A DNA stretch of 64,000 bases. Source: Coprousia sp963931435. GTDB lineage: Bacteria > Actinomycetota > Coriobacteriia > Coriobacteriales > Coriobacteriaceae. The stretch spans positions 992,001 through 1,056,000 of the forward strand of contig OZ007012.1 of the NCBI GenBank assembly GCA_963931435.1, written 5' to 3'. Shown here piece after piece: positions 36,184 to 44,513 of this stretch. Position 1 is the stretch's first letter; every line of letters starts with the position of its first letter. The notes under the pieces were generated by a model. That model had not been told where the DNA came from. It made no database searches and worked only from the letters and a program-made list of their open reading frames with translations. The position numbers were made by a program, and so were the translations under genes.

Positions 36184-36619
36184 TACAATACCGCGCACAG
36201 GCTGTGATGGGGAGGAGTAGCCGGTCCCCGTGCAGAAGAGAGAGCGCGTCTGATGGCAGCGCCTCGCGCGTCGTCCGACTTGGGACGAGTGGAGAGGGGC
36301 CGCCTGAGCTGGGAGACGCGACTGCGCGCCCGCGTGAAAATCACCCCGGAGCCGCGGCCCCAACGGGTCGGCATGCTGCGATGGGCCGAAGTGCGCGCAT
36401 CGCCGTTCCTGCCACCTCAGTAGGCGTCGCCGGGATGGTCGCCGTCATGGACCAGCCGAGTAACGGGTGCCCAGGGGCACCTAAGCTGGGTGGTTAAGCG
36501 GAGAGCTTCGGCTCGTCGCGCGGGCGGCTCCCGCGGTCGGAACCCGATCGCACGGGATGCCTTCACGTACGAGCTTCCATGAGCGCTTCGTCCCAGCTTG
36601 CAGGGACGGGCGCTTTTTT
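36184..36619 (+). promoter_or_regulatory. isoleucine T-box leader of ileS with promoter
   Basis: TACAAT with TGC before it (36184-36189) is an extended -10. The transcript then runs about 515 bases to ileS. It carries the early stem I purine motif AGAAGAGAGAGC (from 36234), a specifier-like GTGAAAATCACC with the Ile codon AUC at 36340-36342, and the T-box core GGGTGGTTAAGCG (36488-36500). A factor-independent terminator follows. Uncharged tRNA-Ile should pair with AUC and with the UGG of the T-box to favour read-through. The T-box core differs from GGGTGGTACCGCG at positions after GGGTGGT. The 120 bases between the IS and the promoter show only a short weak hairpin (36068-36081). Confidence 0.85.
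36582..36619 (+). terminator. T-box regulated terminator before ileS
   Basis: AGCGC (36582-36586) pairs with GCGCT (36610-36614) and CGTCCC (36589-36594) with GGGACG (36603-36608), followed by six Ts. This is the strongest factor-independent terminator in the window and lies about 90 bases before ileS. Confidence 0.85.
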
Positions 36620-36710
36620 AGGCGCCCGATGGCTCGGGGTGCGCCGCACGCGGTGCCCCCGGCGACCCGGGGCGCATCCGCCAAGCGCCCCGGCACAGGA
36701 GGGGAGAGCG

Positions 36711-39539
36711 ATGGCGAAGAAAGAGAAAAGCGTCTACCAGGACACCATGCACCTGCCCCAGACGGGGTTCCCCATGCGCGCGGGGCTTTCCAAGAGCGAG
36801 CCCCGTCGCCTGGCGATGTGGAACGAGAACCACCTCTACGAGCAGCTCCAGAAGAAGAACGAGGGCCACGACAAGTTCGTCCTGCACGACGGCCCTCCCT
36901 ACGCCAACGGCCCGATCCACATCGGCCACGCGATGAACAAGATCTCCAAAGACTTCATCATGCGCTACCAGGCCATGAACGGCTACCAGACGCCCTACGT
37001 GCCCGGCTGGGACTGCCACGGCCAGCCCATCGAGCACAAGGTCGAGGAGGCGCTGGGCACGGCCAAGTTCAACGCCACGCCCACGGCCGAGATTCGCGCG
37101 ATGTGCCATGAGTTCGCCGTCGAGAACATCGACCTGCAGCGTGAGGGCTTCAAGCGCTTGGGCGTCCTCGGTGACTGGGACCATCCCTATCTCACGCTCT
37201 ATCACGAGCACGATGCCGCCGACATCGAGGTCTTCAAGGCTATGTTCGACAAGGGCATGATCTACCGCGGCCGCAAGCCCGTGCACTGGTGCAAGCACTG
37301 CCATACCGCGCTCGCCGAGGCCGAGATCGAGTACGCCGACGAGGTCAGCCCCTCGATCTTTGTGCGCTTTGAGATGATTGACGCGCCCGAGACGCTCCGT
37401 GCCTCCGGCATGCCCGTCGACGTGGTTATCTGGACCACCACCCCTTGGACGCTCCCGGCAAACTCCGGCGTGGCGCTTCTTGCCGATGCTGACTACGTCG
37501 CTGTCGAGGCAGAGGGCCGACTGGGTATCATGGCAAAGGCGCTTTGGGAGAAGGTCTTCCACGGTGTCGCGAAGCTTGAGGACGCAAAGCTCTTTGTGCC
37601 CGAAGGTGCTGCCGAGCCTTGGAGCGCGCACGGTGAGGACCTTGTGGGCCTCACTTACCAGCAGCCCATCTTCGAGGGTGTCACCGGTAAGGTCGTTACT
37701 GCTGATTACGTCACGCTCGAGGACGGCACCGGCTGCGTGCACACCGCCCCCGGCCACGGCGTGGACGACTACTACACCGGTGTGCGCTGCGACCTCCCCA
37801 TCATCATGCCTGTCGACGACGACGGCCGATTCTACGTGGGCGATACCTACGGTACGGGCGGCCCCTTCTCCGGCCTGGACACCGATGAGGCCAACCCGAA
37901 GATCATCGCCTGGCTCGCCGAGCGCGGCATGCTGCTCGCCGAGGTCAAGATCAACCACTCCTATCCCCACTGCTGGCGCTGCAAGAACCCGACGATCTTC
38001 CGCGCGACGGACCAGTGGTTCGTCTCGATGGACGAGCAGGGGCTGCGCGAGCAGGCGCTCGACCAGGTGCTCAACCACGTGACGTGGTACCCCGATCGCG
38101 CCAAGAACCGCATCGGCGCCATGGTCGAGGGGCGTCCCGATTGGTGCATCAGCCGCCAGCGCAACTGGGGCGTGCCCATCCCGAGCTTCACCTGCGCCGA
38201 CTGCGGTGAGAAGGTCATGAACGACGCGACGCTCGACGCCGTGATCGCGCTCTTCCGCGCCGAGGGGTCCGACGCCTGGTTCACCAAGGCGCCCGAGGAC
38301 TATCTGGGCGACGCCTGCGTGTGTCCCCACTGCGGCGGGCACCATCTCAAGGCCGATCGCGACATCCTCGACGTGTGGTGGGATTCCGGCGTTTCCTGGA
38401 AGGCGGTGTGCGAGGGGCGCCCCGAGCTGCGCTATCCGGCCGACCTCTACCTCGAGGGTTCCGACCAGCATCGCGGCTGGTTCCAGAGCTCGCTTCTGAC
38501 GAGCGTGGGCGCCAACGGCATCGCGCCGTACAAGGCGGTCGTCTCCCAGGGCTTCACCCTTGACGGCCAGGGCCGCAAGATGTCCAAGTCGCTCGGCAAC
38601 GTGATCGATCCCAACAAGGTATGCGACGAGATGGGCGCCGACATCATCCGCCTGTGGGTGGCGAGCGTCGACACCTCGACCGACGTCGCCATCGACCACG
38701 AGATCCTCGCGCGCACTTCTGATGCCTACCGCCGCTTCCGCAACACCTTCCGCTTCCTCCTGGGCGAGCTGGAGGGGCAGTACGACGCCGCGCGCGACCA
38801 CGTCGATTTCGCCGAACTCACGCCGCTCGACAAGATCATGGTGGCGCGGCTCACGCAGGTGCAGGCCGAGGTGGACGACGCCTACGCCGCCTACGAGTTC
38901 AACCGCGCCTACCGCACGCTCTACGATTTCGTGGTGACCGAGCTCTCCAACGTCTACCTCGACGCCCTGAAGGACCGTCTCTACTGCGAGAAGGAGGGGT
39001 CGCTCGCGCGCCGCAGCGCCCAGACCGTGCTCGCCGAGCTGCTCTCGATGCTCCTGCGCGACCTGCAACCCTTCCTCGCGTTCACCTGCGACGAGGTCAT
39101 GGCCTACGCGCCCGCGGGCGTCCGCGACGGGCAGACCTACGCGGCGCTGCTCGATTGGTACCGCGCCCCCATCACGCTCGAGGAGGCCGACGAGCTGGCA
39201 CCGGTGCTCTCCGCCGCGCTCGAGCTGCGCGCCCAGGTGACCAAGGCGCTCGAGGAGGCGCGCGCCGCGGGAGGCTTCACCAAGAGCCAGGAGGTGCGCG
39301 TCAAGGCGACGGTCCCGGCGGAGGCCTTTGAGCTGCTTTCCGGCGATGGCGCGCCCGATCTGGCGGAGTTCTTCATCGTCTCCGAGGTGGAGCTGGCGTG
39401 CGGTGACGGCTTCGCGGTCGAGGTCGAGGCGGCGCGCGGCGAGCGCTGCGATCGCTGCTGGAACTACCGCGCGAGCACCGGTGTCCACGGTGCCCATGCC
39501 CACGTGTGCGATCGCTGCGCCGAGGCCCTGGAGGCGTAA
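36711..39539 (+). CDS. ileS: isoleucyl-tRNA synthetase
   Basis: The 942-residue class I synthetase has the HIGH motif in NGPIHIGHAMNK, the CP1 editing domain (about 190-400), WWDSGVSW, the KMSKS loop in GRKMSKSLGN and a C-terminal zinc site CDRCWNYRAS with CDRCAEAL. The order IleRS-LspA-RluD is common in bacteria. ATG at 36711 follows AGGAGGGGAG. Controlled by the upstream T-box. Confidence 0.98.
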   Translation: MAKKEKSVYQDTMHLPQTGFPMRAGLSKSEPRRLAMWNENHLYEQLQKKNEGHDKFVLHDGPPYANGPIHIGHAMNKISKDFIMRYQAMNGYQTPYVPGWDCHGQPIEHKVEEALGTAKFNATPTAEIRAMCHEFAVENIDLQREGFKRLGVLGDWDHPYLTLYHEHDAADIEVFKAMFDKGMIYRGRKPVHWCKHCHTALAEAEIEYADEVSPSIFVRFEMIDAPETLRASGMPVDVVIWTTTPWTLPANSGVALLADADYVAVEAEGRLGIMAKALWEKVFHGVAKLEDAKLFVPEGAAEPWSAHGEDLVGLTYQQPIFEGVTGKVVTADYVTLEDGTGCVHTAPGHGVDDYYTGVRCDLPIIMPVDDDGRFYVGDTYGTGGPFSGLDTDEANPKIIAWLAERGMLLAEVKINHSYPHCWRCKNPTIFRATDQWFVSMDEQGLREQALDQVLNHVTWYPDRAKNRIGAMVEGRPDWCISRQRNWGVPIPSFTCADCGEKVMNDATLDAVIALFRAEGSDAWFTKAPEDYLGDACVCPHCGGHHLKADRDILDVWWDSGVSWKAVCEGRPELRYPADLYLEGSDQHRGWFQSSLLTSVGANGIAPYKAVVSQGFTLDGQGRKMSKSLGNVIDPNKVCDEMGADIIRLWVASVDTSTDVAIDHEILARTSDAYRRFRNTFRFLLGELEGQYDAARDHVDFAELTPLDKIMVARLTQVQAEVDDAYAAYEFNRAYRTLYDFVVTELSNVYLDALKDRLYCEKEGSLARRSAQTVLAELLSMLLRDLQPFLAFTCDEVMAYAPAGVRDGQTYAALLDWYRAPITLEEADELAPVLSAALELRAQVTKALEEARAAGGFTKSQEVRVKATVPAEAFELLSGDGAPDLAEFFIVSEVELACGDGFAVEVEAARGERCDRCWNYRASTGVHGAHAHVCDRCAEALEA

Positions 39540-39578
39540 GGAGCCGGTTCGTCCCCATCGGGTGATACCGTGTTGTTG

Positions 39579-39608
39579 CGGCGCGCCGGAGCCCTCTCCG
39601 GCGCGCCG
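39579..39608 (+). terminator. hairpin after ileS
   Basis: A perfect 13-bp stem (39579-39591 with 39596-39608) with a CCCT loop and TTGTAT tail, 39 bases past the stop. It is very stable though U-poor, and should separate ileS from lspA. Confidence 0.6.
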
Positions 39609-39677
39609 TTGTATACCATGGTCGTTACGGCCGCCTTCTTGCGGCTTGCTGCATCGCGCGTTGTGGAAGGAGACCGC

Positions 39678-40250
39678 GTGCCCAACCCTCAAAAGACCCC
39701 CGCCCCTCGCGCGCGCCTGGCCGTGGCGGCGCTGCTGGCCGCGGTGTTCCTCATCACCGATCAGGTGAGCAAGGGCTTCATCCTCGATCTCGCCCGGCGC
39801 GGAGCGTTTCCCATACCGGTCGCCCCCGGGGTGGTGGAGTTCGACTTCGTCGCCAACACCGGCGTATCCTTCGGGTTCGCCCAAGGGTTCGGCTCGGCGT
39901 TCGTCGTGCTCGCGGTCGCCATCGTCATCGCCTCCGCGGTGTATCTCGCGCGCGCCGAGAAGGTCTCGTGGTTCGAGGTCGCAGGGCTCGGCATGCTCGC
40001 GGGCGGCGCGATCGGCAACGCCATCGACCGAGTGGTCCTGGGGTTCGTCGTCGACTTCATCGCCACCACCTTCATTGATTTCCCTGTCTTCAACATCGCC
40101 GACATCGGCATCACGGCGGGCGTCGCGCTCGCCTTCGTCGGTTTCATGTGGTTCTCACCCGCCGCGCATGAGGACGGGTCCCCTGCCTCCGCCGCTCCCG
40201 CCGAGGCGAGGGCGGAGGCCACCGCCCCGGATCCTGAGCGGGAGGGCTAG
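39678..40250 (+). CDS. lspA: lipoprotein signal peptidase
   Basis: The 190-residue protein has four membrane segments. Signal peptidase II motifs are DQVSK, NTGVSFG, GGAIGNAIDRVVLGFVVDF (catalytic Asp) and FNIADIGI (second catalytic Asp). It removes signal peptides from prolipoproteins in the membrane. GTG at 39678 with GAAGGAGA six bases before it is preferred to longer in-frame starts. The rlu gene starts on the base after its stop. Confidence 0.95.
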   Translation: MPNPQKTPAPRARLAVAALLAAVFLITDQVSKGFILDLARRGAFPIPVAPGVVEFDFVANTGVSFGFAQGFGSAFVVLAVAIVIASAVYLARAEKVSWFEVAGLGMLAGGAIGNAIDRVVLGFVVDFIATTFIDFPVFNIADIGITAGVALAFVGFMWFSPAAHEDGSPASAAPAEARAEATAPDPEREG

Positions 40251-41276
40251 ATGGCTGCCGACCTGCATCTTCTCGTGGACGACGCCGATGCGGGCGCGCG
40301 CCTGGACGCCTACCTGGGCGCCCAGGAGGGTTGTCCCTCGCGCTCGGCGTGCGCGCATCTCATCGAGGCGGGCGCCGTGGCGGTGAACGGCGAGACCTGC
40401 CTTTCCAAGAAGCTCGCGGTGCGCGCGGGCGACCGCGTCTCGGTGGAGCTTCCCGAGCCCGTGGAGCCGGGCGCCGTCATACCCCAGAACATCCCGCTCG
40501 ACATCCGCTACGAGGACGACTACCTGATCGTCCTCTCCAAGCAGCGCGGGCTGGTGTGCCATCCGGCGCGCGGGCACGAGTCGGGCACGCTGGCCAATGC
40601 GCTCGTCTACCACTGCGGCCTCGATCACCTGGGCACCCTCCAGGGCGAGGACCGCCCCGGGATCGTCCACCGGCTCGATCGCGACACCTCGGGGCTCATG
40701 CTCGCCGCCAAGGACGACGACACCCAGCGGGCGCTCCAGGACCTCATCCGCCTGCGCACGCTCGATCGCCGCTACATCACGCTCGTCCACGGCTACGTGG
40801 CGCATGACGAGGGTACCATCAGCACCGGAATCGCCCGCTCGACCCGCGACCGCCAGAAGATGGTCGTCTCGGACGACCCGTTCGCCCGTCAGGCCATCAC
40901 CACGTTCCGCGTGCTGGAGCGCTTCGATGCGGGGCGCTTCGACGACGGTTACACGCTGCTCGAGTGCCATCTCTACACCGGGCGCACCCACCAGATCCGC
41001 GTGCACATGCGTCATATCAACCACCCCTGCGTGGGCGATCCGCTCTACGGGCGGGGCGGTCGCGGCGCCGAGCGCGCCGACCGTGGGCTCACCCGCCAGT
41101 TCCTGCACTCCTGGCGCGTGCGCTTCACCCATCCCGTGACGGGCGCGGTCATCGAGTGCCGGGACGAGCTGCCCTGGGACCTGGCGGCGGTGCTCGAGGA
41201 GATCGCACCGGCTTCGCTGGGGCGCACCGAGGCCGGCGCGCGCATCGTGGGCCAGCTCGGGCTCGCGGGGGACTAG
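40251..41276 (+). CDS. rluD: RluA/RluD-family 23S rRNA pseudouridine synthase
   Basis: The 341-residue protein has an N-terminal S4 RNA-binding domain (about 16-75) and an RluA-type catalytic domain with GIVHRLDRDTSGLML (catalytic Asp143) and HLYTGRTHQIRVHM. It isomerises uridines in 23S rRNA; RluD rather than RluC specificity is inferred from S4 presence and lspA linkage. ATG directly follows the lspA TAG. Confidence 0.93.
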   Translation: MAADLHLLVDDADAGARLDAYLGAQEGCPSRSACAHLIEAGAVAVNGETCLSKKLAVRAGDRVSVELPEPVEPGAVIPQNIPLDIRYEDDYLIVLSKQRGLVCHPARGHESGTLANALVYHCGLDHLGTLQGEDRPGIVHRLDRDTSGLMLAAKDDDTQRALQDLIRLRTLDRRYITLVHGYVAHDEGTISTGIARSTRDRQKMVVSDDPFARQAITTFRVLERFDAGRFDDGYTLLECHLYTGRTHQIRVHMRHINHPCVGDPLYGRGGRGAERADRGLTRQFLHSWRVRFTHPVTGAVIECRDELPWDLAAVLEEIAPASLGRTEAGARIVGQLGLAGD

Positions 41277-41294
41277 GCAGTAAGGGGGACGTCC

Positions 41295-42611
41295 ATGGAT
41301 CTCATCGCCCAGGCTGTCGAGGGCATCGTGCCCGCCGGACCGCCCATCGTGGTCTTCAACGCCGCCATCGGCCTCATCATGACCGCGCTCTTCTTCTACC
41401 AGGCGATCTTCATGGTCGTAGGGGCTCTACGGGGCGAGTACCGCTATCCGGCAGCATCCAAGCTCCATCGCTACGCCTTCCTCATCGCGGCGCACAACGA
41501 GGAGCCAGTCATCGCCAACCTCGTCGAGTCGCTGCGCGCACAGGACTATCCCGCCGAGCTCTTCGATATCTACGTGGTCGCCGACGCCTGCACCGACGCC
41601 ACGGCCGAGGCGGCCCGCGCGGCCGGCGCGATCGTCTACGAGCGCAACGATCTGGCACGCAGGGGCAAGAGCTGGGTGATGGATTACGCCTTCAAGCGCA
41701 TCCTCGCCGAGCGACCCGGCCTCTACGAGGGGTTCTTCATCTTCGATGCCGACAACCTGGTGAGCCGCGACTACCTGCGCATCATGAACGACGCCTTCGA
41801 CCAGGGTCACATGGTGGTCACCGGCTACCGCAACTCCAAGAACTTCGGCGACTCGTGGATCTCGGGCGGCTACGGCACCTCGTTTTTGCGCGAGGCCCGC
41901 TTCCTCAACAACGCGCGCATGCACTGCGGCACCTCCTGCGCGGTCTCGGGCTCGGGGTACCTGGTCTCGGCGCGCATCGTCGAGGCCATGCAGGGCTGGC
42001 GGTTCCACACGCTCACCGAGGACATCCAGTTCACCACGTTCTGCGCGGTGCACGGCGTGCGCATCGCCTACGCCCCGGCGGAGTTCTTCGACGAGCAGCC
42101 GGTGCGCCTCGCCGCCTCATGGAAGCAGCGTCTGCGCTGGTGCAAGGGCTTCTACCAGGTACTCTTCACCTACGGACGCTACATGCTCAAGGCGATCGTG
42201 CTGTTCCGACGCTTCGCCGCCTACGACATGTTCGTCACCATCGCGCCGGCGATCCTGCTCACGCTGCTCTCGGTGCTCACCAACGGCACCTTCCTGGTGG
42301 TCAGCTGGCTCAGCCATGGGTTTCTCGCCACCGATGCCGAGATGTCGATGTGCCTGGGCTCCATCTTCATGTCGTTCGCGGGCGTGTACGGGACGTTCTT
42401 CATGATCGGCCTCGTGACCACGGTCTTCGAGCGCGGTCACATCCACGGCGCGTCGCGCCGCCGTATCCTGCTCAACCTGTTCACCTATCCGCTGTTCATG
42501 CTCACCTACATCCCCATCAACGCCCAGGCGCTGTTCCAGAAGGTGGAATGGGTGCCCACGCCGCACACCGTCGCGGTCAAGCTGGACGACGTGATGGGGC
42601 GGACCCGGTAG
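41295..42611 (+). CDS. membrane family 2 glycosyltransferase
   Basis: The 438-residue processive-type GT2 has an N-terminal membrane segment (about 17-40) and a GT-A domain with DACTDATAEAA, the metal motif DADN, acceptor motif TEDIQFT and QRLRWCKGF (Q-x-x-R-W). Three or four C-terminal membrane segments follow (about 310-420). The layout resembles cellulose/hyaluronan-synthase-like enzymes and teichoic or exopolysaccharide transferases. The product is unknown. ATG follows AAGGGGGA; an 18-base gap to rluD suggests cotranscription. Confidence 0.9.
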   Translation: MDLIAQAVEGIVPAGPPIVVFNAAIGLIMTALFFYQAIFMVVGALRGEYRYPAASKLHRYAFLIAAHNEEPVIANLVESLRAQDYPAELFDIYVVADACTDATAEAARAAGAIVYERNDLARRGKSWVMDYAFKRILAERPGLYEGFFIFDADNLVSRDYLRIMNDAFDQGHMVVTGYRNSKNFGDSWISGGYGTSFLREARFLNNARMHCGTSCAVSGSGYLVSARIVEAMQGWRFHTLTEDIQFTTFCAVHGVRIAYAPAEFFDEQPVRLAASWKQRLRWCKGFYQVLFTYGRYMLKAIVLFRRFAAYDMFVTIAPAILLTLLSVLTNGTFLVVSWLSHGFLATDAEMSMCLGSIFMSFAGVYGTFFMIGLVTTVFERGHIHGASRRRILLNLFTYPLFMLTYIPINAQALFQKVEWVPTPHTVAVKLDDVMGRTR

Positions 42612-42617
42612 CGCCCC

Positions 42618-43043
42618 ATGGATGCGGCGTTCTGCGCAGCGCTCCTCTCGGGCGTCCTCGCAGCCGCGGGCGTCGTCGACGCGCGGACGCGGCGCCTGCC
42701 GCACGGGCTCGCCCTCGCGCTCCTTATCACCGCGGCCCTGTACGCTTTGGCGACGCGTGGGCTCTCGGGGCTGGGGCGGAGCCTCGCCGCGGCGCTCGTC
42801 GCCGCGGGGGCGCTCACGGCCCTCGAGCTCCTCTGGCGGCGCGTGCGGGGAGCGGCGGGACAGGGGATGGGCGACATCAAGGCGCTCTTCGCCCTCCTGG
42901 TCGCCGACCCGGTATGCGCGGCGGTCGCCTACGTGCTCGCGCTCCTTGCGCTCGCGGGGGCCTGCCTCGCCCTGCGCCTTCCGTCGCTGCCCCTGCTGCC
43001 GTTTCTCGCCGCGGCGTTCATCGGCGCGCTGGTCCTGCTCTGA
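42618..43043 (+). CDS. minimal prepilin peptidase (A24 family)
   Basis: The 141-residue, very hydrophobic protein carries the two catalytic Asp signatures of type IV prepilin peptidases: VVDARTRRLP near the N-terminus and GMGDIKA (GxGD). It lacks the N-terminal N-methyltransferase domain and zinc site of full PilD enzymes, like TadV/CpaA or FppA-type peptidases. No pilin genes lie in the window. ATG is six bases past the GT stop without a clear Shine-Dalgarno sequence. Confidence 0.8.
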   Translation: MDAAFCAALLSGVLAAAGVVDARTRRLPHGLALALLITAALYALATRGLSGLGRSLAAALVAAGALTALELLWRRVRGAAGQGMGDIKALFALLVADPVCAAVAYVLALLALAGACLALRLPSLPLLPFLAAAFIGALVLL

Positions 43044-43118
43044 ACGGAGCGTCTTGCCCGCGTCCTCACGGCGTGGGATGATAGCGGGAAGTTGCCCGAT
43101 CGAGATGGGGAGGCGGCC

Positions 43119-44369
43119 ATGGGTTCTGCGACATGGGACGCGCGTGGCGCCGCGCGCGCGAACAGGGATGCCATACCCGCTACGTTGAGCGAGGGGCTCG
43201 TCGAGCGCATGGAGCGCGACCGCGCGCGCGGCTGGGTCAATCCCTACCGCGCCGACGATGCCGGCGCCCTGAGGCGCGAGGCGCGGCCGGCGGATGCATC
43301 GAGCATCTGGCGCCCCGCCTACGTGCGTGATGTCGAGAAGATCATCCACACCCCCGCCTACAGCCGCTATGCCGGAAAGACCCAGGTGTTCAGCTTCCGC
43401 AGCAACGACGACCTCTCCCGTCGCGGCCTCCATGTGCAGCTCGTGGCGCGCGTCGCGCGCGACATCGGCTACGCCCTCGGGCTCAACTGCGACCTCATCG
43501 AGGCGATCGGTCTCGGGCACGATCTGGGCCACACGCCGTTCGGGCACGCGGGCGAGCGCTGTCTGAACGAGGTTTTCCATGCGCGCACGGGGCGGTGGTT
43601 CTTCCACAACGTCCACTCGGTGCGCGTGCTCGATGCGCTGTACGGGCGCAACCTCACGCTCCAGACGCTTGACGGGTGCCTCACGCACAACGGGGAGTAC
43701 GAGCAGCGGGTGTTCGAGCTCTCGGGGCTCTCGGGATTCGATGAGTTCGACCGGATCGTGGAGCGCTGCTACGCCCAGGGCGATGTGGCAATCGGGCACC
43801 TCAGGCCCATGACGCTCGAGGGCTGCGTGGTGCGCATCTCGGATATCATCGCCTACGTGGGGCGCGACCGGCAGGACGCCATCGCGGCGGGGCTTCTTTC
43901 CGAGGACGCGTTCGAGGACGGCCTGGGCGGCGGGTACAACTCGTGGATCTTGAGCCACGCCTCTGCCGACATCATCGAGCACAGCTACGGCAAGGACCGC
44001 ATAGAGATGAGCGAGGAGCTCTTCGCCGAGATCCGGCGCGCCAAGGCGGAGAACTACGCCAAGATCTACCGGGCGAGCGGCATCGAGGGGGAGCGGGCCG
44101 AGGAGCTCGCGCGCGCCTTCGAGCTCATGTACGATCGGTGCCTGGCGGACCTGCGCGCCGGTGACGAGTCGAGCTACATCTTCCGGCACCACATCGCGCG
44201 CATCGAGCGGTTCCTGTCCTACTATGGACGCGCCTACGACTGGCGCACCGACCCCGATCAGACGGTGGTGGACTACATAGCGAGCATGACCGACGGCTAC
44301 TTTACCGAGCTGGCGGGCCGCTGGTTCCCCGAGATCCGCTTCCCGCGCCGCACCTACATCAACGAGTAA
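43119..44369 (+). CDS. dgt: dGTP triphosphohydrolase-like HD protein
   Basis: The 416-residue HD-superfamily protein has the metal site HVQLVARVARDIG, IGLGHDLGHTPFGHAGE and a later DIIAYVGRDRQDAI. Deoxyguanosinetriphosphate triphosphohydrolase-like proteins cleave dNTPs to nucleosides and triphosphate and can restrict phage. ATG at 43119 follows GATGGGGAGG. It lies in its own short unit before the SOS-controlled rarA. Confidence 0.9.
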   Translation: MGSATWDARGAARANRDAIPATLSEGLVERMERDRARGWVNPYRADDAGALRREARPADASSIWRPAYVRDVEKIIHTPAYSRYAGKTQVFSFRSNDDLSRRGLHVQLVARVARDIGYALGLNCDLIEAIGLGHDLGHTPFGHAGERCLNEVFHARTGRWFFHNVHSVRVLDALYGRNLTLQTLDGCLTHNGEYEQRVFELSGLSGFDEFDRIVERCYAQGDVAIGHLRPMTLEGCVVRISDIIAYVGRDRQDAIAAGLLSEDAFEDGLGGGYNSWILSHASADIIEHSYGKDRIEMSEELFAEIRRAKAENYAKIYRASGIEGERAEELARAFELMYDRCLADLRAGDESSYIFRHHIARIERFLSYYGRAYDWRTDPDQTVVDYIASMTDGYFTELAGRWFPEIRFPRRTYINE

Positions 44370-44423
44370 GCGAGTTCGGGCGGGATGGGTTCATGCGACG
44401 CTCGTGTGCGGAACCCGCAAAAT

Positions 44424-44437
44424 CGAACAGATGTTTG
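44424..44437 (+). promoter_or_regulatory. LexA-type SOS box upstream of rarA
   Basis: CGAACAGATGTTTG matches the Gram-positive LexA consensus CGAAC-N4-GTTCG except for T in place of C. With the preceding T it matches ten of twelve positions of actinobacterial TCGAAC-N4-GTTCGA. It lies 30 bases upstream of the rarA -10. Confidence 0.65.
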
Positions 44438-44467
44438 TTCTTGATTCGGATGAGCCCGCCTCCATGC

Positions 44468-44473
44468 TATGAT
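44468..44473 (+). promoter_or_regulatory. rarA -10 element
   Basis: TATGAT preceded by TGC (extended -10), 40 bases before the rarA ATG. A TTGATT -35-like element (44441-44446) starts four bases after the SOS box, with a long 21-base spacer. Confidence 0.55.
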
Positions 44474-44513
44474 GGGGACGGGCTCGGCGTGGAGTCGGCC
44501 GGGAAGGGATGCC

